Shown here: piece after piece, positions 33,015-44,510 of the stretch
Numbering within the stretch: position 1 is the first letter of the stretch
Layout: each line of letters begins with the position of its first letter
Assembly (NCBI RefSeq): GCF_017813245.1
Contig: NZ_JAGIQL010000013.1
Span: 1-64,000, forward strand
Direction: 5' to 3'
DNA: 64,000 nt
Source: Streptomyces montanisoli
Lineage (GTDB): Bacteria > Actinomycetota > Actinomycetes > Streptomycetales > Streptomycetaceae
Translations under genes and position numbers: made by a program
Notes under the pieces: model-generated
Database searches by the model: none
What the model saw: only the letters and a program-made list of their open reading frames with translations
Told to the model about the DNA's origin: nothing

Positions 33015-34457
33015 TCACCGCTCCGCCGCCAGGCGCTCGATCGCCGCCATCGGCACCGGCAGCCAGTCGGGCCTGTGCCGCGCCTCGTACAGCACCTCGT
33101 AGACGGCCTTGTCCGTCTCGTAGGCGCGCAGCAGCTCCGGCTCCGAGCGCGGGTCCGTGCCGGCCGCACGCGCGTACCCCTCGCAGTAGGCGTCCCTGCA
33201 CCGCGCCGCCCAGTCGGCACGCCACGGCTCGCGGGAGCGCGCCGCGTAGTCGAAGGAGCGGAGCATCCCCGCCACATCGCGCACCGGGGGCTGCGGCCTG
33301 CGCCGCTCGGCGAGCGGTCTCGCGGGCTCGCCCTCGAAGTCGATGACGGACCAGCTGCCGTCCGGGCTGCGCAGCGTCTGTCCCAGGTGCAGGTCGCCGT
33401 GGACCCGCTGGGCCGGACGGACGCGCTCCGCCGCGTCGAGGCCGCCGAGCGCCTCGAACGCGGCGCGCAGCCCAGGGGCGTACGGCTGGAGCGCGGGCAC
33501 GGCCTGCGCAGCCGTGTCCAGCCTGCGGCTCATGGCCTCGGCGAGCTGCGCCGTCCTGCCGCCGTCGAGCGTCACCGTCGGCAGCGCGGACGCCAGCGCG
33601 AGGTGCACCTCGGCGGTCGCCCTGCCCAGCTCGGCCGCCTCCGCGACGAACTCCTGCCCGCCGTCGAGCGCGGCGAGCGCCAGCTGCCAGCCGTCCGTCG
33701 AGCCCCGCAGGAACGGCTGGACGACGCCGAGCGTCAGGGGCTCACCGCTGCCCGCGGGGTCCGCCGCCTCGAACCAGGCCACCGGTGCGGGCACCCGCGC
33801 GCACCCCTCGGCCGCGAGCGCCAGAGGGAGTTCCAGGTCGGGATGGGGTCCGGGCACGACACGGCGGAGGATCTTGAGGATGTACGCGTCGCCGTACACC
33901 AGCGACGAGTTGGACTGCTCGGCGCCGAGCAGCCTCGGGGCGAGACCGGCCGGGATCCGCCCCGCGCGCCCGAACCGCAGGGGCCCGACCGCGTCCACGC
34001 TGCGCAGCCTGTCCATGACGACACCGGCGAGATACGGGTCGTGCAGGGCGTCGTAGACCGTGCGTCCCGCGAGCGGCCCCTCGGTGGCGTGGCCGATGAG
34101 CGACGGTTCGAGGTGCGGCGGCAGCGACGTCCGCACGCCGAGCAGCAGCTGGTAGCAGTCGCCCGCCGCCGCGGCACCCACGGGCGGCTGCCCGTCGTGC
34201 TGCTCCACCCGCAGCAGCAGGTGCAGCAGTCCCGGGCCCTCGCCGCCGGACGGCACGGGAGGCAGCAGTTCGGTGACCGCGACCGGCACGAGGCCCGTCA
34301 GCGTGCGGCCCTTGCCGGCGAACCAGCGCTGCCGCGGCAGCCACGCGCGCAGCAGCGGGGCGAGTGAGTCGACCACCGCAGTGGCCGCGGCGGACGGTGC
34401 CCCGCCCCTGGCGGCGGCCTGGCGCCCGGTGCTCCGGGCGGATGCAGCCTTCGGCAT
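33015..34457 (-). CDS. pep2: Maltokinase
   Basis: Phosphorylates maltose with ATP to maltose-1-phosphate, the donor used by GlgE. 480 residues with a eukaryotic-kinase-like fold. The N-terminal cap carries LPRQRWFAGKGR, typical of Mak/Pep2. The catalytic loop HGDLHLGQTL and the metal-binding VIDFEGEPARPLAER are intact, and RDVAGMLRSFDYA follows. In many actinobacteria it is fused to or overlaps TreS; here it is separate, 287 bp downstream, with a strong hairpin between. ATG 34457 gives MPKAASARS, and a purine-rich GGAAAGGA site precedes it. It feeds glgB and GlgE in the same cluster. Confidence 0.94.
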   Translation of the reverse strand: MPKAASARSTGRQAAARGGAPSAAATAVVDSLAPLLRAWLPRQRWFAGKGRTLTGLVPVAVTELLPPVPSGGEGPGLLHLLLRVEQHDGQPPVGAAAAGDCYQLLLGVRTSLPPHLEPSLIGHATEGPLAGRTVYDALHDPYLAGVVMDRLRSVDAVGPLRFGRAGRIPAGLAPRLLGAEQSNSSLVYGDAYILKILRRVVPGPHPDLELPLALAAEGCARVPAPVAWFEAADPAGSGEPLTLGVVQPFLRGSTDGWQLALAALDGGQEFVAEAAELGRATAEVHLALASALPTVTLDGGRTAQLAEAMSRRLDTAAQAVPALQPYAPGLRAAFEALGGLDAAERVRPAQRVHGDLHLGQTLRSPDGSWSVIDFEGEPARPLAERRRPQPPVRDVAGMLRSFDYAARSREPWRADWAARCRDAYCEGYARAAGTDPRSEPELLRAYETDKAVYEVLYEARHRPDWLPVPMAAIERLAAER

Positions 34458-34630
34458 GGCAGCGCGTCCTTTCCCCGGGTACACACAGGATGCGCCGAGT
34501 GTCCCGGATTGCGGCGGTTGCTGTCCGGCTGTTCGGAATGTGTCGGGTGAGGATGGTCCGTACGGAGTCGAGGACCGTGACGGAGGATCCCTGCGCGGCC
34601 CGATTCCCTCGAACCGGCCGTCGGTGAGAG

Positions 34631-34670
34631 TGCCCCGTGCGGGGCGGCGGAAACCGCCCCGCACGGGGCA
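34631..34670 (-). terminator. Perfect 17-bp hairpin between treS and pep2
   Basis: Arms 34631-34647 and 34654-34670 are fully complementary with a CGGAAA loop, 75 bp after the treS stop. It is strong enough to terminate or attenuate, so pep2-glgB may have a lower level or a separate promoter within 34458-34630. Confidence 0.75.
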
Positions 34671-34744
34671 CCGGGTCCCCCAGCCTCCGGCCGGGAGGTG
34701 CCCCCAGCACCGGGCCCGGTACGCCCTGCGCCGGCCCCGCCGTC

Positions 34745-36627
<1,883 letters not shown>

Positions 36628-36631
<4 letters not shown>

Positions 36632-38622
36632 GATGTGGGTGACCCTCCGGTAGGCGGGGACGGTCGCAGGACGACGATGTGCGCGGGCGTGACGCCCGGC
36701 TCCAGGCGCACATAGTTGGCCCTGCCCCAGTGGTAGGTGTCGCCGGTGAGCTCGTCGCGCACCGGGACGGTCTCGTGCCACTCCAGGCCGAGCCGCGGCA
36801 TGTCCAACGAGACCGTGGCTTCCTGGGTGTGGTGCGGGTCGAGGTTCACGACCACCAGAACGATGTTCGAACCCGACCGCTTGCTGTACGCCAGCACGGA
36901 GTCGTTGTCGGCGTGGTGGAAGTGGATGTCCCGCAGCTGCTGGAGCGCGGGATGCCTGCGCCGCAGCCGGTTGAGCGTGGTGATCAGCGGTGCGATCGTG
37001 CGGCCCTCACGCTCGGCCGCCTCCCAGTCCCTGGGCCTGAGCTGGTACTTCTCGGAATCCAGGTACTCCTCGCTGCCCGGGCGCACCGCGGTGGCCTCGC
37101 ACAGCTCGAACCCCGCGTACACGCCCCAGGACGGTGACATCGTCGCCGCGAGCACCGCCCGCGCCTCGAACGCGGGCCTGCCGCCCTCCTGGAGGTAGGC
37201 GTGCAGGATGTCCGGCGTGTTGACGAAGAAGTTCGGGCGCATGACGGAGGCGGACTCGCCCGAGAGCTCGGTGAGGTACTCCGTCAGTTCCTGCTTCGAA
37301 TTGCGCCAGGTGAAGTAGGTGTACGACTGCTGGAAGCCGATCGCGGCCAGCGCCCGCATCATCGCGGGACGCGTGAACGCCTCGGCCAGGAAGATGACGT
37401 CCGGGTCGGTGCGGTTGACGGTCGCGATCACCTTCTCCCAGAAGACCACCGGCTTGGTGTGCGGGTTGTCCACTCGAAAGACGCGTACCCCGTGGGACAT
37501 CCAGTACCGCAGGATCCGCACCGTTTCCCTGACGAGGCCCCGCATGTCCTTGTCGAACGCGATCGGGTAGATGTCCTGGTATTTCTTCGGCGGGTTCTCC
37601 GCGTACGCGATCGTCCCGTCCGGCCTGTGGTGGAACCAGTCGGGTTTCCTGCTGACCCACGGGTGGTCGGGCGAGCACTGGAGGGCGAAGTCGAGCGCGA
37701 CCTCCATCCGCAGGTCGCGCGCGGTACGCACGAAGCGGTCGAAGTCGTCGATCGTGCCGAGGTCGGGGTGGACCGCGTCGTGGCCGCCGGCCTCGGAGCC
37801 GATCGCCCACGGCACGCCCACATCGCCGGGCCCCGCCGACAGGGAGTTGTTCGGGCCCTTGCGGAACGTCGTGCCGATCGGGTGGATCGGCGGCAGGTAC
37901 ACCACGTCGAAACCCATCGCGGCGATCGCCGGCAGCCGCTCGGCGGCCGTCGCGAACGTCCCGCTCACCGCCGGCTCGCCCGGCCTGACCACCGCGCCCT
38001 CCGAGCGCGGGAACATCTCGTACCAGGACCCGTACAGCGCCCGCCTGCGCTCCACCCTGAGCGGCATCGGACGCGAGGCGGAGACCAGCTCGCGCAGCGG
38101 ATGGGCGGTGAGCGCCTCGTCCACCTCGGGGGTGAGCGCGGCCGCGAGACGGGCCGCCGGGGGACGCGACGCGTCGCGCAGCGCGTCCACCGCCGCGAGC
38201 ACGAACTCGCGGCCCTCACGTTTCGGCACGCCCTCGGCGGCCCGCTCGTGCAGCGCCGCGCCCTCGGCGAGCACCAGGTCGGTGTCGATGCCGGCCGGGA
38301 TCTTGATGCCCGCGGTGTGCCGCCAGGTGGTGACGGGGTCGCTCCACGCCTCGACCGTGTACGTCCAGTCGCCCTCCTCCGTGGGGGTGACGTCGGCGCC
38401 CCACCGGTCGGTGCCGGGCGCCAGCTCGCGCATCGGGGTGAAGGGCCCGGGGCGCCCTGACGGGTCGGTGAGCACGACGTTGGCGGCGACCGCGTCGTGT
38501 CCCTCGCGGAAGACGGTCGCGGCGACCTGGAAGGTCTCACCGCTCACCGCCTTCGCCGGGCGTCTTCCGCAGTCGACGAGGGGGGCGACGTCCAGGACGG
38601 GGATGCGACCGATCAGTTTCAC
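36628..38622 (-). CDS. glgE: Maltosyltransferase GlgE (alpha-1,4-glucan:maltose-1-P maltosyltransferase)
   Basis: Extends linear alpha-1,4-glucan with maltosyl units from maltose-1-phosphate. 664 residues, GH13_3. The N-terminal beta domain (about 1-110) and helical insertion (about 115-190) precede the barrel. [19 protein letters not shown] is diagnostic. The nucleophile is D385 ([13 protein letters not shown]) and the acid/base E414 (FLAEAFTRP), spaced 29 residues apart as in S. coelicolor GlgE. The third acid is in [12 protein letters not shown] 38622 ([12 protein letters not shown]) with AGGTGA upstream is chosen over the ATG at 38706. It is the first gene of the minus-strand cluster and is divergent from glgP. 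Confidence 0.96.
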
Positions 38623-39193
38623 CGAATCACCTGGGGGCTGGGCTGGCGTGACGAGCAGGACAAGTGGTGCGAGTCGAGCAGGACAGGCGGGGTGCGGAAC
38701 GGGCAAGTATCCGCGAATCAGATTTTGTACTGGTTTTGCTGTTCTTTTTAGCTGCTTGATCGACCGGGGGCACGGCGTGACCAGGGCCGTCCGCGCCCGC
38801 GTTCACCCGAACGGCACTCGCGAGCGTGCGTACGGGGGAGCCTTCCATGCGAACGGGGCCCCCAATCCGGTGCCGCGTTAACTCCCCGCATCGGAATGGT
38901 TACCCAATCCTGTACCGCCGCGCCGCCGTGCGCGAGTCCGCCTCGTACCCGCCTCGCACCCGCATCGAACCCGCCTCGAACCCGCGGGGCCGGTACCGCC
39001 GTACGGGCATATGCACCGGCGCGACGCGGCGGGGTGGGCGCGTGGGCGTCGCACGAACCGCGCGCAAACCGCCGCGACGCGCGCGTATGCGCCGTGGTTG
39101 CGGGGGCAGGGGACGGCTAACGTCTCACCACGTCGGGACGCCCTGTGCGGTGCGTCCCCTCCGATACGTACGTCCCTTGCGAAGGTGGAGCAC
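38623..39193. promoter_or_regulatory. Divergent control region between glgE and glgP
   Basis: 571 bp without a credible gene. An AT-rich block at 38710-38760, with a run of five T, probably carries the glgE promoter. Four 11-bp tandem units (38939-38982) lie on the glgP side. The rest is GC-rich and otherwise unremarkable. Confidence 0.5.
38939..38982. repeat. Four-copy 11-bp tandem repeat
   Basis: Consecutive units CGCCTCGTACC, CGCCTCGCACC, CGCATCGAACC and CGCCTCGAACC lie 212-255 bp before the glgP start. The period of one helical turn resembles an activator or repressor array, but simple slippage is equally possible. Confidence 0.65.
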
Positions 39194-41944
39194 GTGAAGG
39201 CAATCCGTCGGTTCACCGTCCGCCCGGTACTTCCCGAGCCCCTCGGCCCCCTCAGCGATCTGGCCCGCAACCTGCGCTGGTCCTGGCACACGCCGACCCG
39301 CGAGCTGTTCGAGGCGATCGATCCCGAGGGCTGGCAGGCCGCGGGAGCCGACCCGGTCAGACTGCTCGGCACCGTGTCGGCGGCGCGCCTCGCCGAGCTG
39401 GCCGGCGACCGGGCGTTCCTCGACAGGCTGACGTCCGTCACCGCGGACCTGGACGCCTACCTGCACGGCGAGCGCTGGTACCAGCAGCGGGACACCGGGC
39501 AGGGCGACGGGCACGCCGACGGGCACGCCGACGTCGAGCAGGGCGCGGCAGGCGCCGGCGAGCTGCCCGCCGCCATCGCCTACTTCTCGCCCGAGTTCGG
39601 CATCACCGCAGCCCTGCCGCAGTACTCGGGCGGCCTCGGCATCCTCGCCGGCGACCACCTCAAGGCGGCGAGCGACCTCGGGGTGCCGCTGATCGGCGTC
39701 GGCCTGCTCTACCGGCACGGCTACTTCCGCCAGTCCCTCTCCAGGGACGGCTGGCAGCAGGAGCAGTACCCGGTGCTCGACCCGCACGAACTCCCCCTCA
39801 CCCAGCTGCGCGAGAGCGACGGCACCCCCGCCCATGTGGAGCTCGCGCTGCCCGGCGGCCGCGCGCTGCGCGCCAGGATCTGGCAGGCGCAGGTGGGCAG
39901 GGTGCCGCTGCTGATGCTCGACTCGGACGTCGAGGAGAACGGCCACACGGAACGCGAGGTCACCGACCGGCTCTACGGCGGCGGCAGCGAGCACCGGCTG
40001 CTGCAGGAGATGCTGCTCGGCATCGGCGGGGTGCGCGCCGTGCGCACGTACTGCCGGCTCACCGGGCATCCGGCGCCCGAGGTGTTCCACACCAACGAGG
40101 GGCACGCGGGCTTCCTCGGCCTTGAGCGCATCAGGGAGCTCGCGGCCGACGGCACCGGCTTCGAGGCCGCGCTGGAGGCCGTGCGCGCGGGCACCGTCTT
40201 CACCACGCACACCCCCGTCCCCGCAGGCATCGACCGGTTCGACCGCGCGCTCGTCGCGCACCACTTCGGCGCCGACGGCGAACTGCCGGGCGTCGAGGCG
40301 GAACGGGTGCTCGGCCTCGGCACGGAGACCTACCAGGGCGGCGACCCGCAGGTGTTCAACATGGCCGTGATGGGGCTGCGCCTCGCCGGGCGGGCCAACG
40401 GGGTCTCCACCCTGCACGGGCAGGTCAGCAGGGAGATGTTCGCCGGGCTGTGGCCCGGGTTCGACGCCGAGGAGGTGCCGATCACGTCCGTCACGAACGG
40501 CGTGCACGCGCTGACCTGGGTGGCCCCCGAGGTCGTGGCGCTCGGCGCCCGCCAGATCGGCGAGGCGCGGGCCGAGCAGGCGCTCACCGTCGGCGGGCCC
40601 GGCCGCTGGGAGTCGGTCGCGGACATCCCCGACGCGGACGTCTGGCAGGTCAGGCGCACCCTGCGCGCGCGGCTCGTTGACGAGGTGCGCGAGCGGCTGC
40701 GGGCCTCGTGGCGGCAGCGCGGCGCGGCGGCCGCGGAACTCGGCTGGATCGACGGGGTACTCGACCCCGACGTGCTCACCATCGGCTTCGCGCGCCGCGT
40801 CCCGTCGTACAAGCGACTGACGCTCATGCTGCGCGACCCGGCGCGGCTGACCAGGCTGCTGCTCGACGAGGAGCGGCCGGTGCAGATCGTCGTCGCGGGC
40901 AAGGCCCACCCGGCGGACGACGGCGGCAAGCGGCTCATCCAGGAGCTGGTGCACTTCGCGGACGATCCCCGCGTACGGCACCGGATCGTGTTCCTGCCCG
41001 ACTACGGCATGGGCATGGCGCAGAAGCTCTACCCGGGCTGCGACGTGTGGCTGAACAACCCGCTCAGGCCGCTGGAGGCATGCGGCACCAGCGGGATGAA
41101 GGCCGCGCTCAACGGGTGCCTCAACCTGTCCGTCCTGGACGGCTGGTGGGACGAGTGGTACGAGCCGGACTTCGGCTGGGCCATCCCGACCGCGGACGGG
41201 TCGGCCGCCGCCGACGAGAACCGCCGCGACGACCTCGAGGCGAACGCGCTCTACGAGCTGATCGAGAACCGCGTGGCACCGCGCTTCTACGACCGCGGCC
41301 TCCGGGGCGGCGGTGGAGGCCGTGGCGGGCGGGCCGCGGCGGCGGAGGGCGGCGACGGGCTGCCGGGCCGCTGGATCGAGATGGTGCGCCGCACGCTGGT
41401 CACGCTGGGACCGAAGGTACTGGCGGGCCGCATGGTGCGCGAGTACGTGGAGCGGCTGTACGCGCCCGCGGCGCACGCGCACCGCGCGCTCGGCACGAAG
41501 GCGGCCGCGGACCTCGCGGCGTGGAAGTACCGGGTGCGCACCCTGTGGCCGCACGTGTCGGTCGACCACGTCGAGACCGTCTCGGCGGGCACCGGCGCCA
41601 GTTGCGGGACCGCCCAGCTGGGCTCCGCGCTCGCCCTGCGGGTCGGCGTGGCACTCGGCGAGCTGCGGCCCGAGGACGTCGAGGTGCAGGCCGTGGCCGG
41701 ACGGGTCGACTCCGACGACGCCATCGCCGACGCGCAGACCTTCCCGCTCAAGCCGTCCGGCGGTCCCGACGCCGAGGGGCGCTGGGTCTACGAGGGGCCG
41801 CTCTCCCTGGACCGCACGGGCCCGTACGGGTACACGGTGCGCGTGCTGCCCTCGCACGTGCTGCTGGCCAATGGCGCGGACCTCGGCCTCGTCGCGCTGC
41901 CCACGGAGGCGGCGGGGGAGCACGCGGGGGTGCTGATGCGGTAG
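39194..41944 (+). CDS. glgP: Alpha-glucan (glycogen) phosphorylase
   Basis: Phosphorolyses alpha-1,4-glucan ends to glucose-1-phosphate, or works in reverse. 916 residues with the N-terminal DUF3417 domain typical of actinobacterial GlgP (LARNLRWSWHTPTRELF). ELPAAIAYFSPEFGIT, LPQYSGGLGILAGDHLKAAS, HTNEGHAGFL, FTTHTPVPAGIDRF and the PLP site EACGTSGMKAALNG are all present. GTG 39194 gives VKAIRRFTV, and GGTGGAG precedes it closely. An open frame upstream to 39011 is rejected. A Gly-rich insert near residues 700-715 and a C-terminal beta domain complete it. It is followed by a terminator. Confidence 0.95.
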   Translation: MKAIRRFTVRPVLPEPLGPLSDLARNLRWSWHTPTRELFEAIDPEGWQAAGADPVRLLGTVSAARLAELAGDRAFLDRLTSVTADLDAYLHGERWYQQRDTGQGDGHADGHADVEQGAAGAGELPAAIAYFSPEFGITAALPQYSGGLGILAGDHLKAASDLGVPLIGVGLLYRHGYFRQSLSRDGWQQEQYPVLDPHELPLTQLRESDGTPAHVELALPGGRALRARIWQAQVGRVPLLMLDSDVEENGHTEREVTDRLYGGGSEHRLLQEMLLGIGGVRAVRTYCRLTGHPAPEVFHTNEGHAGFLGLERIRELAADGTGFEAALEAVRAGTVFTTHTPVPAGIDRFDRALVAHHFGADGELPGVEAERVLGLGTETYQGGDPQVFNMAVMGLRLAGRANGVSTLHGQVSREMFAGLWPGFDAEEVPITSVTNGVHALTWVAPEVVALGARQIGEARAEQALTVGGPGRWESVADIPDADVWQVRRTLRARLVDEVRERLRASWRQRGAAAAELGWIDGVLDPDVLTIGFARRVPSYKRLTLMLRDPARLTRLLLDEERPVQIVVAGKAHPADDGGKRLIQELVHFADDPRVRHRIVFLPDYGMGMAQKLYPGCDVWLNNPLRPLEACGTSGMKAALNGCLNLSVLDGWWDEWYEPDFGWAIPTADGSAAADENRRDDLEANALYELIENRVAPRFYDRGLRGGGGGRGGRAAAAEGGDGLPGRWIEMVRRTLVTLGPKVLAGRMVREYVERLYAPAAHAHRALGTKAAADLAAWKYRVRTLWPHVSVDHVETVSAGTGASCGTAQLGSALALRVGVALGELRPEDVEVQAVAGRVDSDDAIADAQTFPLKPSGGPDAEGRWVYEGPLSLDRTGPYGYTVRVLPSHVLLANGADLGLVALPTEAAGEHAGVLMR

Positions 41945-41966
41945 GCCGCCGCGTGCGGCTCGTACG

Positions 41967-42002
41967 CAGCGCCCCGTGGTCCCTGCGGACCGCGGGGCGC
42001 TG
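41967..42002 (+). terminator. glgP terminator
   Basis: Arms 41967-41982 and 41987-42002 form a 16-bp stem with one G-T pair and a CTGC loop, 22 bp after the glgP stop. Confidence 0.85.
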
Positions 42003-42020
42003 CCGCGTGCCGAACCAGTA

Positions 42021-42061
42021 AAGGTACAGACCTTGACGGCCGTCGTGCGGCGCTCTACCTT
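42021..42061 (+). promoter_or_regulatory. Promoter and operator-like dyad of the lyase-family gene
   Basis: A TTGACG -35 box (42033-42038) is followed after exactly 17 nt by TACCTT (42056-42061). AAGGT-ACAG-ACCTT (42021-42034) overlaps the -35 box. Its GGT..AGACC core resembles DasR-type sites upstream of Streptomyces extracellular hydrolases, but flanking matches are poor. Confidence 0.55.
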
Positions 42062-42163
42062 CCTGCCATCACGTTCACAACTCCGCCTGGCATTCATGTC
42101 GATGAACAATCGGCAGCGACCCGGGCGGCGTTGGGACACCCTCCACCGGAAGGCACCCCCCAC

Positions 42164-43423
42164 ATGCGTCCCGGAAAGACCTCACGACTCGTCACGGTCG
42201 CCACAGCGCTCGCGGGCACGACCGCGGCCCTCTGCATGGCACCCGCGTCGGCCACGCCGGCCGGCCACGCCACCCACCGAGCCACGCACCGCCCCGCCGC
42301 CGCGCCGGCGGTGGCCGCGTCGCCCACCGCCTTCACTCACCCGGGTGTCAACCTCGACACCGCCCAACTCGACTTCGTACGCGCCAAGGTCCGGGCGGGC
42401 GCACAGCCCTGGAAGTCCGCCTACGACCAGATGACGGCGAGCAAGTACGCCGACCTGGACCGCACGCCGAAGCCGCGCGCCGACGTCGAGTGCGGTTCGT
42501 ACTCGCACCCCAACAACGGCTGCACCGACGAGCGGCAGGACGCGATAGCCGCGTACACCGACGCCCTCACCTGGTACATCACCCGTGACGACCGGTACGC
42601 CCGGAAGTCCATCGAACTCATGGACGCCTGGTCGGCCACCATCCAGGAGCACACCGACTCCAACGCGCCCCTCCAGACGGGGTGGGCGGGCGCCTCCTGG
42701 CCCAAGGCCGCCGAGATCATCAAGCACGTGTACGGGAACTGGCCGAACGAGGGCCGGTTCGACACCATGCTGCGCGACGTCTACCTGCCGACCGTCATCA
42801 AGGGCTCCAACTCCAACGGCAACTGGGAGCTGACGATGATGGAGGCGGCGGTGTCCATCTCCGTCTACCTCGACGACAAGGCGGACTACGACACGGCGAT
42901 CTCCAAGTACCTGACGCGCACCGCCGCCTACGTCTACCTGCCCTCGGACGGCAGCCTGCCCAAGACGGTGCCGAGCCAGCACCTCGACACCCGCGCCAAG
43001 ATCGTGGACTACTGGCAGGGGCAGTCGACCTTCAACGCGTCCCTGACCGGCGTGACGCAGGAGACCTGCCGCGACTTCACCCACACCGGCTACGGCATCT
43101 CCAACATCGGGCACGTCTACGAGACGGCGCGCCTCCAGGGGCAGGACCTCTACCCGCAGGTCGGCGAGCGGCTGCGGCAGGCGCTCGGCTTCCAGTCGCG
43201 TCTGGAGACCGGGGCCATGCCCCAGCCGTCCACGCTGTGCCCGGGCAAGTCGATCAAGCTCGGCCTCGGGCCGATCACCGAGGTCGGCTTCAACGCGCTG
43301 CACACGCGCAAGGGCATCGCGATGACCAGCACCCAGGCGCTGACCGAGCGTCAGCGGCCCGCGGGGACGAACGACCTGTTCGTCGCCTGGGAGACCCTCA
43401 CCAACGCGGAGAACCCCAACTAG
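42164..43423 (+). CDS. Secreted alginate-lyase-family protein
   Basis: 419 residues with a signal peptide (about 1-31, SRLVTVATALAGTTAALC, cleavage near ASA-TP). The mature part fits the helical-barrel alginate lyase superfamily (PF05426/PL5-like). HPGVNLDTAQLDFVRAKVRA, PWKSAYDQM and SNGNWELTMMEAAVSISV cover the family core, and a Tyr/His-bearing TGYGISNIGHVYETARLQGQ segment resembles lyase active-site helices. It probably cleaves an acidic polysaccharide outside the cell; the substrate is not established. ATG 42164 is used. It has its own TTGACG promoter and stands alone after the glgP terminator. Confidence 0.82.
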   Translation: MRPGKTSRLVTVATALAGTTAALCMAPASATPAGHATHRATHRPAAAPAVAASPTAFTHPGVNLDTAQLDFVRAKVRAGAQPWKSAYDQMTASKYADLDRTPKPRADVECGSYSHPNNGCTDERQDAIAAYTDALTWYITRDDRYARKSIELMDAWSATIQEHTDSNAPLQTGWAGASWPKAAEIIKHVYGNWPNEGRFDTMLRDVYLPTVIKGSNSNGNWELTMMEAAVSISVYLDDKADYDTAISKYLTRTAAYVYLPSDGSLPKTVPSQHLDTRAKIVDYWQGQSTFNASLTGVTQETCRDFTHTGYGISNIGHVYETARLQGQDLYPQVGERLRQALGFQSRLETGAMPQPSTLCPGKSIKLGLGPITEVGFNALHTRKGIAMTSTQALTERQRPAGTNDLFVAWETLTNAENPN

Positions 43424-43447
43424 GCGGCGGGGGCGGGCAACGGCGCG

Positions 43448-44365
43448 TCAGGCCGACAGGCCGAGCGCGAGGGGCTCGCGGCGCGAGTCCGCCACCAGGC
43501 GCAGGCACTCCACCGGGTCGTCCCGCACCGGGCGCCTGACGATCTCCGCGCCCATGGCGCCGATCGTGTCGAGGCGGTGGTGGTAGAGGCCGAGCAGGAC
43601 CCGCACGAGCGGCCGGAACTCGACGGGGACCTCGCCGACGACCCGGCCCGCCTCGAGCAGAGTGGCCCTGGCCCTGTCCGCGGTGGCGAGCACCAGCGCG
43701 CGCACACCGCGGGTGGGGCGGCCGCGCTCCAGGTCGGAGCGGCTCACGCCGTGCTGCTCCAGGTCGGTCAGCGGCAGCGCGAGCCGGCCCTCCGCGATGT
43801 CCTCGGTCAGGTCGGTGAGCAGGTCGGTGCGCTGGCAGGCGTCGGCGACCAGCCGGCAGGAGGCGGCGAACGCGTCGTCGGGCACGAGGTGCGGGGTGAG
43901 GCCGGTGCTGAGCATGATGCCCGGCCAGGTCAGGGTGTCGATGTAGTGCTGGTAGTCCGCCTCGTCGGCGAAGCCGGGGAACTCCAGGTCGATCCGCGTG
44001 CCCGCGAGGTAGCTGTCGAACCACTTCCTCGGCAGGGCCGCGGCCTCGGCCGAGTGCACGAAGGCCCGCAGCAGCGGATGGTGCGAGTCGCCCGTGTCGA
44101 GCGCCCGCGTGACGTGCCCGGTCCACGCGTCGAGCTGCCGGAGCCGCTCGCCCGGGGTGCCCGTGTCGCACACGTCGTCCGTGAAGCCGAGCATCGACGC
44201 GCCCGTCAGCGCGTGCGGCAGGAAGCCGCCTGGCGACTGGACGCGCACGACGCCGTAGAGCGCGGGCTCGCGGCGGCGCAGGTAGCGCGCGGCGGTGGTG
44301 TAGTCGGCGCGCAGGCCGGCGGGCCGCACCCCGGCGAGATCCAGACAACGTCGCCACGAACGCAC
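43448..44365 (-). CDS. Phytoene/squalene synthase family protein
   Basis: 305 residues resembling head-to-head prenyl synthases (PF00494). YTTAARYLRRREPALYGVV is the family N-terminus. The first aspartate motif is DDVCD (63-67) and the second is DLTEDIAEGR followed by LALPLTDL. Both metal-binding motifs are present, so it may be active. No hopanoid or carotenoid partner genes adjoin, and the true substrate is unknown. GTG 44365 with AGGGAG upstream is preferred over GTG 44407, which would add a 14-residue unrelated tail. It is convergent with the alginate-lyase-family gene, and the MFS gene lies upstream. Confidence 0.8.
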   Translation of the reverse strand: MRSWRRCLDLAGVRPAGLRADYTTAARYLRRREPALYGVVRVQSPGGFLPHALTGASMLGFTDDVCDTGTPGERLRQLDAWTGHVTRALDTGDSHHPLLRAFVHSAEAAALPRKWFDSYLAGTRIDLEFPGFADEADYQHYIDTLTWPGIMLSTGLTPHLVPDDAFAASCRLVADACQRTDLLTDLTEDIAEGRLALPLTDLEQHGVSRSDLERGRPTRGVRALVLATADRARATLLEAGRVVGEVPVEFRPLVRVLLGLYHHRLDTIGAMGAEIVRRPVRDDPVECLRLVADSRREPLALGLSA

Positions 44366-44510
44366 GGACAGGCTCCCTGGGAAGTGAGGGCGGGACACGC
44401 GGGACACGGTGGGACACGTGCCGGCTCCAGCGTAGCCAGCGCGGGGGCCCGGCCCGTGCCGGGCCCCGCGCGTCTTCGGCGCCGGAGGGCCGGCCGCCGG
44501 GCGTCAGGCG

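Noticed and set aside
39125-42163. Open frame of about 1,000 codons on the minus strand opposite glgP
   Set aside because: Same shadow composition, no start context and no family motif, while glgP on the plus strand has complete catalytic motifs.
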